The notes beneath the pieces are model-generated. The model ran no database searches and had not been told where the DNA came from. It saw only the letters and a program-made list of their open reading frames with translations. DNA of 64,000 nt, taken from Luteimonas wenzhouensis. GTDB lineage: Bacteria; Pseudomonadota; Gammaproteobacteria; Xanthomonadales; Xanthomonadaceae. Of this stretch, positions 55,749 to 64,000 are shown piece by piece. The first letter of the stretch is position 1. Every line of letters starts with the position of its first letter. The DNA is taken from NCBI RefSeq assembly GCF_007859305.1, contig NZ_VOHE01000001.1, positions 434,001 to 498,000 of the forward strand. Reading direction: 5' to 3'. The position numbers and the translations under genes are program-made.

Positions 55749-56297
55749 ATGGGCAACCGGCTGTCGAGGATCTACACCCGGACCGGCGACGACGGCAGCA
55801 CCGGGCTGGGCGATGGCAGCCGGGTCCCCAAGGATTCGCCGCGGGTGGAGGCCTACGGTACGGTCGACGAGGCCAACTCGAGCATCGGCCTGCTGCTCGC
55901 CGCACCGGTGCCGGACGACGTGCGCGAGCTGCTCACGACGATCCAGCACCAGCTGTTCGACCTCGGCGGTGAACTGTGCATCCCCGGCCACGCCGCGATC
56001 CAGGACGCCGACGTCGACCGCCTGGAAGCCCGCCTGGACCATTACAACGCGTCGCTGCCGCCACTGAAGGACTTCATCCTGCCCGCGGGCGGCGAAGCGG
56101 CCGCCCGCTGCCATGTCGCGCGCACCGTGGTGCGCCGCGCCGAGCGCGCGACCGTGGCGCTCTCGCGCCTGGAGCCGGTGCGGCCGCAGGCGATCCGCTA
56201 CCTCAACCGCCTGTCGGACCTGCTGTTCGTGCTCGCCCGCGTGCTCGCCCGCCACGACGGCCACGGCGAGGTGCTCTGGCAACACCAGCGGCGCTAG
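55749..56297 (+). CDS. cob(I)yrinic acid a,c-diamide adenosyltransferase, PduO type
   Basis: A 182-residue PduO-type (MMAB-like) adenosyltransferase that makes adenosylcobalamin. ATP-binding motif IYTRTGDDGSTGLGDGSRV, VDEANSSIGLLLA, and the active-site helices CHVARTVVRRAER and RYLNRLSDLLFVLAR are all present. No complete cobalamin pathway is in the window, so the enzyme may serve scavenging. It follows the membrane protein gene closely, suggesting a two-gene unit. Confidence 0.93.
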   Translation: MGNRLSRIYTRTGDDGSTGLGDGSRVPKDSPRVEAYGTVDEANSSIGLLLAAPVPDDVRELLTTIQHQLFDLGGELCIPGHAAIQDADVDRLEARLDHYNASLPPLKDFILPAGGEAAARCHVARTVVRRAERATVALSRLEPVRPQAIRYLNRLSDLLFVLARVLARHDGHGEVLWQHQRR

Positions 56298-56300
56298 GCC

Positions 56301-57242
56301 ATGGCCCGCGTGCTCGGCTACACCCATCCGGCCTGCCTGGACCACGACACGGGCCTGGAACATCCCGAGTGCGCGGAACGGCTGGGCGCGGTACTGGAGG
56401 CGGTGCACGACGCGTTCCCCGGCCTGGAATGGATCGAAGCCCCGCGCGCGACCCGCGGCCAGCTGCTGCGGGTGCACGACGAGCGCCTGCTGGCCGCGGT
56501 GCTCAGTCCACCGCCGCAGGGAATCGTCCACCTCGACCCCGACACCGTGCTCTCGCCCGGCTCCCCGGAGGCGGCGCTGCGCGCGGCCGGCGCCGGCATC
56601 GCCGCCACCGACGCGGTGATGCACGGCGAAACCGACGCCGCGTTCTGCGCGGTGCGCCCGCCCGGCCACCACGCCACGGCCGACGCCCCGATGGGCTTCT
56701 GCCTGTTCAACAACATCGCGGTCGCCGCCGCGCACGCGCTCGAGCGTTTCGGCCTGGGGCGGGTGGCGATCGTGGATTTCGACGTCCACCACGGCAACGG
56801 CACCCAGGCGATCTTCGAGCAGGACCCGCGGGTGCTGTACCTGAGTACCCACCAGGCCGGCATCTATCCCTGGTCGGGCGCAGGCAACGAACGCGGCGCC
56901 GGCAACATCGTCAACCTGCCGCTGCCTGCCGGCGCCGACGGCGAAACGGTGCGGCGGGCCTGGCGCGAACAGCTGCTGCCGGCGCTGCAGGCGTTCGAGC
57001 CGCAGCTGGTGATGGTCTCGGCGGGCTTCGACGGCGACCGGCGCGACCCGCTGGCGCAGTTCGCGCTCGGACCGGCGGACTTCGGCTGGCTGACCTCGGA
57101 GCTCGTGCGCGAGGCGGCGCGCCATGCGCAGGGCCGGATCGTGTCGATGCTCGAGGGCGGCTACCACCTGCAGGCACTCGCCGAAGGCGCGGTGGCCCAC
57201 GTCGCCGCGCTGGTGGAGGGCGATGCCGCGGGCGGCCGGTGA
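56301..57242 (+). CDS. histone deacetylase family protein
   Basis: A 313-residue zinc-dependent deacetylase of the class II HDAC/acetylpolyamine amidohydrolase type. The catalytic His pair and zinc ligands are in RPPGHHATADAPMGFC and VDFDVHHGNGTQAIF; LSTHQAGIYPWSGAGNERG and SAGFDGDRRDPL complete the family pattern. It begins 3 bp after the adenosyltransferase gene. The natural substrate (acetylpolyamines or acetyl-lysine) is unknown. Confidence 0.92.
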   Translation: MARVLGYTHPACLDHDTGLEHPECAERLGAVLEAVHDAFPGLEWIEAPRATRGQLLRVHDERLLAAVLSPPPQGIVHLDPDTVLSPGSPEAALRAAGAGIAATDAVMHGETDAAFCAVRPPGHHATADAPMGFCLFNNIAVAAAHALERFGLGRVAIVDFDVHHGNGTQAIFEQDPRVLYLSTHQAGIYPWSGAGNERGAGNIVNLPLPAGADGETVRRAWREQLLPALQAFEPQLVMVSAGFDGDRRDPLAQFALGPADFGWLTSELVREAARHAQGRIVSMLEGGYHLQALAEGAVAHVAALVEGDAAGGR

Positions 57243-57353
57243 AGGTTCCGCCGGCAACCCTTCCCGGCGCATGAACCGCAGCCGGCATCTGCATTGCTGC
57301 TGCACGGGGGTTGCGGCAAGCTAGCGGCCTTTCCGCAACCGGGATCGCGTCGC

Positions 57354-59774
57354 GTGCGTCCAACATTCCGCCTGCTGCCCCTGCCGATCTGCATCGCACT
57401 GTCGCTGGCGGCGCACGCGGACGACGACATGCCCGTCGACTGGTCGATGTGCCCGCTGGAGGACGCGGTTCCGCTGTTCCCGGACGCCCAGCCCCCGGTC
57501 GGCGACATCGCCGACCGCGACAGCCTGCCCACCGACATCCAGGGCGACCAGACCGTCGGCGTGGACGGCGGCATCTTCAACGTCACCGGCAACGTCACCC
57601 TGCGCCGCGGCGACCAGTTCCTGGGCACCGACAGCATCGAGTACTCGCAGGAGACCGGCACCTACACCGCCACCGGCAACGTTCGCTACCAGGACTCGGG
57701 GATGCGGGTGGTCGCCGAGCGCCTGGAAGGCGACCAGAACAACGATTCGCACCGCATCGACAACGTCCGCTACCAGCTCACCGAGCGCCGCGGCAACGGC
57801 GGCGCGGAACGGATCGAGATGCAGGACTCGCGCGGCCGGATGTTCGAGTCCACCTACTCGACCTGCCCGCCGAGCCAGCGCTGGTGGGAACTGCGCGCGC
57901 ATCGCATCGACGTGGACACCGACGAGGGCACCGGCGTGGCGCGCAGCGCCACCCTGCGCATCGGCAAGGTGCCGGTGCTGTACGTGCCCTGGCTGGCGTT
58001 CCCGATCGACGACCGCCGTCGCACCGGCCTGCTCTACCCCAATATCGGCCTGTCCAGCCGCAACGGCTTCGACTACGCCCAGCCGGTCTACTTCAACCTC
58101 GCGCCGAACTACGACCTGACCCTGGAACCGCGCTGGATGAGCCGCCGCGGCCTGCAGCTGGGGACCGAGTTCCGCTATCTCTACCGCGGCGGCCGCGGCA
58201 CCCTCGACCTGCAGCTCCTGCCCTCGGACGACCTGACCTGGCGCGAACGCGAGCGCGAGATCGTCGACGTGCCGATTGGCGAGAACCGCCGCGAGGACGA
58301 CCGCGGCATGTTCCGCTATTCCGGCTACCACCGGTTCAACCGCAACTGGAACGCGCGGGCGCGCGTGTACTGGCTCAGCGACCCGCGCTGGATCGAGGAC
58401 GCGAGCAGCAGCGTCGAGGGGGCCTCGGTCTCCTCGCTGCGGAGCACGGTCGGGCTCCATGGCCGCGGCCGCTACTGGAACGCGCTGATCGAGGGCGATT
58501 ACCGGCACCTGGCCGACTACACCATTGCCGAGTCGCGCCTGCCGTACAACCGCCTGCCGCGCGCCTACTTCGGCTGGGAACAGCCGTTCGGCCGCTGGCT
58601 CGTGGCCGGGCTGGACACCGAGGCCGCCCGCTTCACCCACATCGCCAATGAAACCCTCGCCGACGGCAGCCAGACCCGGCCCGGCGGCAGCCGGTTGCTG
58701 GCCAAGCCGTGGGTGAGCATGCCGGTCGAGGGCGCGAGCTGGTTCGTCCGCCCCACCCTGGCCTTCCGCCACGTGCAGTACCGGCTCGACGACGCGCTCG
58801 CCCGGAACCTCGCCCCCGCCAGCGGCGCGCCCGACGACTCGCCCTCGGCCAGCCACCCGATCGCCTCGCTCGATGCCGGCCTGTTCTTCGACCGCAACAC
58901 GCGCTTCCGCGGCGGGGAGTACCTGCACACGCTCGAGCCGCGGGTGTTCTACCTCAACGCGCCCTACCGCGACCAGGACCACATGCCGCGGTTCGACACC
59001 CGGCCGATGACCTTCAGCTGGGGCCAGCTGTTCCGCGACAACCGCTACTCGGGCGGCGACCGCCAGGGCGACGCCAACCAGCTGACCACGGCCCTGACCA
59101 CGCGCCTGATCCGCGAGTCGGACGGACGCGAGAAGCTGTCGGCGAGCATCGGCCAGATCCGCTACTTCGAGGACGCCCGGGTCACCCTGGACAACGAGGC
59201 GCCGATCCGCAAGGGCGAGTCGGCCTGGGTGGTCGACGCCAACTACGCGATCAACGACCGCTGGACGGTCGGGGCCTCCTACCAGTGGAACCCGGCCACC
59301 CGCCGCGAGGACCTGGCCACCATCCGCACCCGCTACCTGGTGGGCGACGAAGGCATCGTCAACTTCGCCTACCGCTACCGCCGCAACGTTTTGCGCCAGA
59401 CCGACCTGCTCGAGCAGGTGGACCTGTCGTTCCTGTACCCGATCAACCCCAGCTGGTCGGTGGTCGGCCGCTACTACTACTCGCTGCAGCACAACCAGGT
59501 GCTCGAAGGCATCGCCGGTGTGCAGTGGGAAAGCTGCTGCGTGGCCGCCCGGCTGGTGGCCCGCCGCTACCTGCGCAACACCCGCGGCGAGATGAACGAC
59601 TCGATCCAGCTCGAGATCGAACTCAAGGGCCTTGGCTCGGCCGGGCCCGACAACCGGGGCCGCCTGCGCCGTGCTATCCTCGGCTACCACCGCGACGACC
59701 TCTATCTCGTCCCGCCGTCGGAGCTGCAAAGCAGCGTGGACGACGACCCGCCCGCAGACGACTTCCTGCCATGA
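57354..59774 (+). CDS. lptD: LPS-assembly protein LptD
   Basis: Outer-membrane beta barrel that inserts LPS, 806 residues from a GTG at 57354; a TTG start at 57294 is less convincing. The signal peptide ends near SLAAHA. An OstA-type jellyroll follows (NVTGNVTLRRGDQFL and YTATGNVRYQ repeats), then a long barrel. The disulfide cysteines expected for LptD are present: WSMCPLE, TYSTCPPS and the WESCCVA pair. It opens the lptD-surA-pdxA-csaA-rsmA-apaG-apaH run. Confidence 0.96.
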   Translation: MRPTFRLLPLPICIALSLAAHADDDMPVDWSMCPLEDAVPLFPDAQPPVGDIADRDSLPTDIQGDQTVGVDGGIFNVTGNVTLRRGDQFLGTDSIEYSQETGTYTATGNVRYQDSGMRVVAERLEGDQNNDSHRIDNVRYQLTERRGNGGAERIEMQDSRGRMFESTYSTCPPSQRWWELRAHRIDVDTDEGTGVARSATLRIGKVPVLYVPWLAFPIDDRRRTGLLYPNIGLSSRNGFDYAQPVYFNLAPNYDLTLEPRWMSRRGLQLGTEFRYLYRGGRGTLDLQLLPSDDLTWREREREIVDVPIGENRREDDRGMFRYSGYHRFNRNWNARARVYWLSDPRWIEDASSSVEGASVSSLRSTVGLHGRGRYWNALIEGDYRHLADYTIAESRLPYNRLPRAYFGWEQPFGRWLVAGLDTEAARFTHIANETLADGSQTRPGGSRLLAKPWVSMPVEGASWFVRPTLAFRHVQYRLDDALARNLAPASGAPDDSPSASHPIASLDAGLFFDRNTRFRGGEYLHTLEPRVFYLNAPYRDQDHMPRFDTRPMTFSWGQLFRDNRYSGGDRQGDANQLTTALTTRLIRESDGREKLSASIGQIRYFEDARVTLDNEAPIRKGESAWVVDANYAINDRWTVGASYQWNPATRREDLATIRTRYLVGDEGIVNFAYRYRRNVLRQTDLLEQVDLSFLYPINPSWSVVGRYYYSLQHNQVLEGIAGVQWESCCVAARLVARRYLRNTRGEMNDSIQLEIELKGLGSAGPDNRGRLRRAILGYHRDDLYLVPPSELQSSVDDDPPADDFLP

Positions 59775-61072
59775 AGACCCGCATCGCCCTCCTGTGCGCC
59801 GCACTGCTGTTCGCGGCTTCCGCCCTCGCGCAACAGGTCCAGCCGCTGGAGCGGATCGCCGCGGTCGTGGACGAGGACGTGATCCTGCAGAGCGAACTCG
59901 ACCGCGCCGTCGCCAACATCCTCGCCCAGTACGCCGACCGTCGGCACCAGCTCCCGCCGCGCCAGGTGCTCGAGCGCCAGGTGCTCGAGCGCCTGATCCT
60001 GATGAAGCTGCAGACCGCGCGCGCGGCCGAGACCGGGGTGCGCGTGGGCGATGCCGAGGTCGATGCCGCGATCAGCGCGATCGCCCAGCAGAACAACCTT
60101 TCGCCCGACCAGCTGCGCCAGCAGCTCGCACGCGAGGGCATGTCGATCGAGGACTTCCGCGCCTCGCTGCGCGACGAGATCCTGATCCAGCGCCTGCGCC
60201 AGCGCTTCGCCCAGAGCCGGATCAGCGTCAGCGACGCCGAGGTCGACGCCGCCCTGGCCGCCCGCGCCGGCGCGGCCCAGTACCACCTCGCGCACATCCT
60301 CGTGGCCCTGCCCGAGGGCGCGACGCCCGAACAGATCGCGATTGGCCAGCAGAAGATCGACGGCATCAAGAGCCTGCTCGACCGTGGCGAGATGGACTTC
60401 GCCGCCGCCGCGGTGCGCTACTCCGACAGCCCCAACGCGCTCGAAGGCGGCAACCTGGGCTGGCGGACCCTGGACGAGGTGCCGGTGGCCTTCGCCAACG
60501 CGATCCGCTCGATGTCGCCGGGCGAGGTGATCGGGCCGATCCGCGGCCCCAGCGGGTTCCAGCTGCTGCAGCTGGTCGACGTGCGCGAGAGCGCCGGGGC
60601 CGGTCCCACGGTGACCCAGTACAACGCCCGCCACATCCTGGTGCGTCCGGCCGAAGGCCCCGCGGGCGACAGCGAGGCCCGGGCGCGGATCGAAACGCTG
60701 CGCGCCCGCATCGCCGGCGGTGCCGATTTCCAGGCGGTGGCGCAGGAAAGTTCCGATGACACCCTGAGCCGCGAGGACGGCGGCGACCTGGGCTGGTTCA
60801 CCGAGGACGAGTTCGGCCCCGAGTTCGGCGGCCAGGTCGCGGCGCTGGAGGACGGCCAGGTCTCGGCGCCGTTCCGGACCCAGGCCGGCTGGCACATCGT
60901 CCAGCGCGTGGGCAGCCGCCAGGCCAGCGTCGACGACGAGAACCGGCGCGCCCAGGTGCGCGAGTCGATCGGCCAGCGCAAGCTCGAGGACGAGTGGGAC
61001 CGCTACCTGCGCGAAATGCGCGGCGAGGCCTACGTCGACATCCGCATCGGCAACACCGCCGCCGGGGGCTGA
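59771..61072 (+). CDS. surA: periplasmic chaperone and prolyl isomerase SurA
   Basis: Chaperone for outer-membrane proteins, 433 residues. The signal peptide ends ASALAQ. An N-terminal helical domain (QPLERIAAVVDEDVILQSEL) is followed by two parvulin domains, visible as YHLAHILVALPEG...ALEGGNLGWRTLDEVP and YNARHILVRPAEG...REDGGDLGWFTEDEF. It starts inside the lptD stop (ATGA), and LptD itself is a known SurA client. Confidence 0.97.
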   Translation: MKTRIALLCAALLFAASALAQQVQPLERIAAVVDEDVILQSELDRAVANILAQYADRRHQLPPRQVLERQVLERLILMKLQTARAAETGVRVGDAEVDAAISAIAQQNNLSPDQLRQQLAREGMSIEDFRASLRDEILIQRLRQRFAQSRISVSDAEVDAALAARAGAAQYHLAHILVALPEGATPEQIAIGQQKIDGIKSLLDRGEMDFAAAAVRYSDSPNALEGGNLGWRTLDEVPVAFANAIRSMSPGEVIGPIRGPSGFQLLQLVDVRESAGAGPTVTQYNARHILVRPAEGPAGDSEARARIETLRARIAGGADFQAVAQESSDDTLSREDGGDLGWFTEDEFGPEFGGQVAALEDGQVSAPFRTQAGWHIVQRVGSRQASVDDENRRAQVRESIGQRKLEDEWDRYLREMRGEAYVDIRIGNTAAGG

Positions 61073-61073
61073 C

Positions 61074-62057
61074 ATGGCGCGTCCGCGCCTGGCGCTGGTC
61101 CCGGGCGAACCGGCCGGCGTGGGGCCGGAGCTGTGCGTGCGTGCGGCCCAGCGCACCTGGAACGCCGACCTCGTGGCCTATGGCGACGGCCGCAGCCTGC
61201 TCGACGCCTCCGACCGCCTCGGCCTGCCGCTGCAGCTGGTGCCGCCGGACACCGCCCACGTGGCTCCGGGCCAGCTGCGCCTGGTCGAAATCGCCAACGC
61301 GGCCAGCTGCCGGCCCGGCACGCCCGACCCGCGCAACGCGGCGGCCGTGATCGCGGCGCTCTCGCGCGCCGCCGACGACTGCCTGGCCGGCTGCTGCCAG
61401 GGCCTGGTCACCGGCCCCGTGCACAAGGCCACCATCAACCTCGGCGGCATCGCCTATACCGGCACCACCGAGCTGCTCGCCGCGCACGCCGGCTGCGAGG
61501 TGGTGATGATGCTGGCCAACGACATCGTCCGCGTCGCCCTGGCCACCACCCACCTGCCGCTGCGCGCGGTGGCCGACGCGATCACCGCGGACGGGCTCGA
61601 ACGCACGCTGCGGATCCTTGGGGCGGCGATGCGCACCGGGTTCGGCATCGACACGCCGCGGATCGCGGTGCTCGGCCTCAATCCCCACGCCGGCGAGGCC
61701 GGCCACCTGGGTCGCGAGGAGATCGAGGTGATCGAACCGGTGCTCGCACGCCTGCGCGGCGAGGGCATGCGCCTGGACGGGCCGCTGCCGGCCGACACCG
61801 CGTTCCTGCCCGCGCGCCTGCGCGGGGTCGACGCGGTGCTGGCGATGTATCACGACCAGGGCCTGCCGGTGCTCAAGTACAGCGGCTTCGAGCAGGCGGT
61901 GAACCTGACCCTTGGCCTGCCCTACCCGCGGGTGGCGGTCGACCACGGCACCGCGCTGGACCTGGCCGGCACCGGCCGCGCCGATCCATCGAGCCTGTTC
62001 GCCGCCATTTCGACCTGCACCCGGCTCGCCGCGGGCCGGAAGGAGCGACGCCCGTGA
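61074..62057 (+). CDS. pdxA: 4-hydroxythreonine-4-phosphate dehydrogenase
   Basis: Enzyme of pyridoxal phosphate synthesis (DXP-dependent route), 327 residues. Substrate and metal motifs are present: TGPVHKATINLGG, AMYHDQGLPVLKYSGF with a metal His, and DHGTALDLAGTGRADPSSL. It begins 1 bp after surA, and its stop overlaps csaA (GTGA). Confidence 0.97.
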   Translation: MARPRLALVPGEPAGVGPELCVRAAQRTWNADLVAYGDGRSLLDASDRLGLPLQLVPPDTAHVAPGQLRLVEIANAASCRPGTPDPRNAAAVIAALSRAADDCLAGCCQGLVTGPVHKATINLGGIAYTGTTELLAAHAGCEVVMMLANDIVRVALATTHLPLRAVADAITADGLERTLRILGAAMRTGFGIDTPRIAVLGLNPHAGEAGHLGREEIEVIEPVLARLRGEGMRLDGPLPADTAFLPARLRGVDAVLAMYHDQGLPVLKYSGFEQAVNLTLGLPYPRVAVDHGTALDLAGTGRADPSSLFAAISTCTRLAAGRKERRP

Positions 62058-62401
62058 CCGATGCAGCGCCCATCACCTGGGACGACTTCATGCGCGTGGA
62101 CCTGCGCGTGGGCCGGATCGTCTCGGCGCGCGTGTTCGAACAGGCGCGCAAGCCGGCCTACGTGCTCGAGGTCGATTTCGGCCCCGAGATCGGCGTGCGC
62201 AAGTCCAGCGCCCAGATCACTGCCCTGTACACGCCCGAGGAACTGGTCGGACGGCTGGTGGTGGGCGTGGTCAACTTCCCGCCCAGGCAGATCGGCCCCC
62301 TGATGTCGCAGTGCCTGGTCACCGGCTTCCACGACGAGGCCGGCCGGGTCGCGCTGTGCGTGCCCGACCGCGAGGTGCCCCTCGGGACGCGGCTGCTGTG
62401 A
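62054..62401 (+). CDS. csaA: tRNA-binding chaperone-like protein CsaA
   Basis: A 115-residue, single OB-fold tRNA-binding domain like the C-terminus of methionyl-tRNA synthetase. VDLRVGRIVSARVFEQARKP, YVLEVDFGPEIGVRKSSAQI and the tail CLVTGFHDEAGRVALCVPDR match CsaA. The start is GTG at 62054, overlapping the pdxA stop, and its own stop overlaps rsmA (GTGA). CsaA was proposed as a secretion chaperone in Bacillus; here its insertion between pdxA and rsmA is notable. Confidence 0.92.
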   Translation: MTDAAPITWDDFMRVDLRVGRIVSARVFEQARKPAYVLEVDFGPEIGVRKSSAQITALYTPEELVGRLVVGVVNFPPRQIGPLMSQCLVTGFHDEAGRVALCVPDREVPLGTRLL

Positions 62402-63198
62402 GCGGGTTCACCCGCCCGGCCAAGAAGTCGCTCGGCCAGCACTTCCTGCACGAGCGCGGCGTGGTCGAGAAGATCATCCTCGCCGTCGACCCGAAGCCCG
62501 GCGACCGCCTGGTCGAGATCGGCCCGGGCCAGGGCGCGATGACCTTCCCCCTGCTCGACCGCCACGGCCGCCTGACCGCGATCGAGTTCGACCGCGACCT
62601 GCTCGAACCGCTGGCGGCGGCCGCACGCGCCCACGGCGAACTGGAGCTGATCCACTCCGACGTGCTCGACGTCGATTTCACCGCACTCGCCGGCGGCACG
62701 CCGCTGCGGCTGGTCGGCAACCTGCCCTACAACCTGTCCTCGCCGATCCTGTTCCACGCGCTCGATCACGCCGCCGCGATCCACGACATGCACTTCATGC
62801 TGCAGAAGGAAGTGGTCGACCGCATGGCCGCCGGCCCCGGCGGCAAGACCTACGGCCGGCTGAGCGTGATGCTCCAGGCCTGGTGCGAGGTGACCGCGCT
62901 GTTCACCGTGGGCCCGGGCGCCTTCCGGCCGCCGCCCAGGGTCGACTCGGCGGTGGTGCGCCTGGTCCCCCGCCCCCGCGCCAGCGTCGGCATCGCCGAC
63001 CCGGCGGGCTTCGCCGCGATCGTCCGCGACGCCTTCGGCCAGCGGCGCAAGACCCTGCGCAACGCCCTGGCCCGGTGCTGCGACGAGGCCGCGATCCGGG
63101 CCGCGGGACTTGATCCCCAGGCCCGGGCCGAACAGGTTCCCGTGGCCGGCTTCGTCCGCCTGGCCAACGTGGCCGCAGCGGCCGACCCGCCCGGGTGA
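62398..63198 (+). CDS. rsmA: 16S rRNA dimethyltransferase (KsgA)
   Basis: Dimethylates two adjacent adenines in helix 45 of 16S rRNA, 266 residues. Family start AKKSLGQHFLHERGV, SAM motif LVEIGPGQGAMTFPLL, and catalytic NLPYNLSSPILFHAL are present. The GTG start at 62398 overlaps the csaA stop by 4 bp. Loss of this enzyme gives kasugamycin resistance in other bacteria. Confidence 0.97.
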   Translation: MSGFTRPAKKSLGQHFLHERGVVEKIILAVDPKPGDRLVEIGPGQGAMTFPLLDRHGRLTAIEFDRDLLEPLAAAARAHGELELIHSDVLDVDFTALAGGTPLRLVGNLPYNLSSPILFHALDHAAAIHDMHFMLQKEVVDRMAAGPGGKTYGRLSVMLQAWCEVTALFTVGPGAFRPPPRVDSAVVRLVPRPRASVGIADPAGFAAIVRDAFGQRRKTLRNALARCCDEAAIRAAGLDPQARAEQVPVAGFVRLANVAAAADPPG

Positions 63199-63261
63199 CG
63201 GGAAACGGCGTTCCGGGGCGCGGGATGGCCGTGTTCACGGCCGGGCGAATACACTGCCCGC

Positions 63262-63645
63262 ATGAACGAGACTGCCGACTACAGCCTTGAGATCCAGATC
63301 GCGACCCAGTTCCTGGACGAGGAGTCAGCGCCCGAGGACGACCGCTACGTGTTCGCCTACACGATCCGGATCCGCAACCTGGGGCGGCTGCCCGCGCAGC
63401 TGGTGGCCCGGCACTGGGTGATCACCGACGCCAACGGCCGGGTCGAGGAAGTGCATGGCGACGGCGTGGTGGGGGAACAGCCCCGGCTGGAACCGGGCGA
63501 GCAGTTCGTCTACACCTCCGGCGCCACCCTGCCGACCGCGGTCGGCACCATGGAAGGCAGCTACGACATGCTCGGCGACGACGGCACCCGGTTCGATGCT
63601 CCCATCCCGCCGTTCACGCTCGCCGCGCCGCGCACGCTCCACTGA
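63262..63645 (+). CDS. apaG: ApaG protein
   Basis: A 127-residue single-domain beta-sandwich protein (DUF525). Signature segments are EDDRYVFAYTIRIRNLG, ARHWVITDANGRVEEVHGDGVVGEQP and PTAVGTMEGSYDMLGDDG. Eukaryotic relatives occur in F-box proteins; the bacterial role is unclear, though linked to Co2+ resistance and Ap4A metabolism by its operon. A TACACT hexamer sits about 10 bp upstream of the start. Confidence 0.95.
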   Translation: MNETADYSLEIQIATQFLDEESAPEDDRYVFAYTIRIRNLGRLPAQLVARHWVITDANGRVEEVHGDGVVGEQPRLEPGEQFVYTSGATLPTAVGTMEGSYDMLGDDGTRFDAPIPPFTLAAPRTLH

Positions 63646-63657
63646 CGGGGCGCGGGC

Positions 63658-64000
63658 ATGGCCGTCTGGGCGATCGGCGATCTGCAGGGCTGCTACGGCG
63701 CCACGCGCCGCCTGCTGGACGCGATCGCCTTCGACCCGGCGTGCGACCGGCTGTGGTTCTGCGGCGACCTGGTGAACCGCGGCGGCGAATCGCTCGAGAC
63801 CCTGCGCCTGGTGCATTCGCTGCGTGCACACGCGGTGACCGTGCTGGGCAACCACGACCTGTCGCTGCTGGCGATTGCCCAGCGCACCGAGGCCGAGCAG
63901 CGCAAGGTCAATCCCGACTTGCAGCGCGTGCTGTTCGCCGAAGACCGCGACGAACTGCTCGGCTGGCTGCAGCGGCAGCCGCTGGTGTACACCGACCGCC
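63658..64000 (+). CDS. apaH: diadenosine tetraphosphatase ApaH (5' fragment)
   Basis: The first 114 codons of the symmetrical Ap4A hydrolase, cut by the right edge of the window. Metallophosphatase motifs GDLQGCYGATRRLL, WFCGDLVNRGGESLE and VTVLGNHDLSLLAI are visible. It starts 12 bp after apaG, completing the classic operon order. Confidence 0.95.
   Translation, partial: MAVWAIGDLQGCYGATRRLLDAIAFDPACDRLWFCGDLVNRGGESLETLRLVHSLRAHAVTVLGNHDLSLLAIAQRTEAEQRKVNPDLQRVLFAEDRDELLGWLQRQPLVYTDR

Overview
The window is chromosomal core sequence of a very GC-rich gammaproteobacterium, most likely Xanthomonadaceae/Lysobacteraceae (Xanthomonas, Stenotrophomonas, Lysobacter or Luteimonas relatives). The basis is the family-typical order ahpC-ahpF-oxyR-rnk-like, the block tRNA-Tyr/Gly/Thr-tuf-tRNA-Trp-secE-nusG-rplKAJL-rpoBC, an lptD-surA-pdxA-rsmA-apaG-apaH operon, and protein sequences that read like that family. 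I saw no insertion sequence, prophage, CRISPR array or rRNA operon. The only clearly AT-rich stretch is the ahpC promoter region near 39550-39600.

Layout. 1-10514, minus strand: the transcription/translation super-operon, running from a TTGACA promoter (10486-10514) through tRNA-Tyr, -Gly, -Thr, tuf, tRNA-Trp, secE, nusG, rplK, rplA, rplJ, rplL and rpoB into a truncated rpoC. 10511-18552, minus: a NaChBac-type ion channel, then ychF, pth, rplY, prs, tRNA-Gln, ispE, lolB and a TPR protein. 18646-21991, plus: hemA, prfA, a GNAT protein and a MoaB-like protein. 22066-27438: a mixed stretch with an orphan protein, acylphosphatase, a TlpA-like lipoprotein, a YihY protein, WrbA, DUF2069, a short asparaginase-like protein, SufT and a small membrane protein. 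27454-31822: transhydrogenase genes pntB, pntAB and pntAA on the minus strand, split by an inverted sigma factor/DUF3619-like/DUF3106 cassette. 31939-39216: DUF1631 protein, nitroreductase, exonuclease IX-like nuclease, Nudix hydrolase, N-formylglutamate amidohydrolase, proline iminopeptidase and PrmC.

39217-43538 is a peroxide-stress locus: ahpC, ahpF, oxyR and an rnk-like gene. Its left intergenic region carries a candidate divergent small RNA with C-rich loops and a strong intrinsic terminator, next to an OxyR-like binding region. A 28-bp RNA stem-loop separates ahpC from ahpF. 43545-55052: an anchored hypothetical protein, MsrA, a 7TM diguanylate cyclase with a probable CTG start, GlnS, a Cys-rich lipoprotein, a nucleoside deaminase, RlmM, an EF-hand protein, a DUF808 protein and two UbiH-family hydroxylases. 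55137-64000, plus: a membrane protein with a PduO-type cobalamin adenosyltransferase, a histone-deacetylase-family protein, then lptD, surA, pdxA, csaA, rsmA, apaG and truncated apaH, chained by start/stop overlaps.

The best leads are the candidate sRNA divergent from ahpC, the Asp-substituted selectivity filter of the sodium-channel homologue, the ahpC/ahpF stem-loop, and a family of intergenic imperfect palindromes that follow minus-strand genes. All calls come from reading the sequence; no database search was run.
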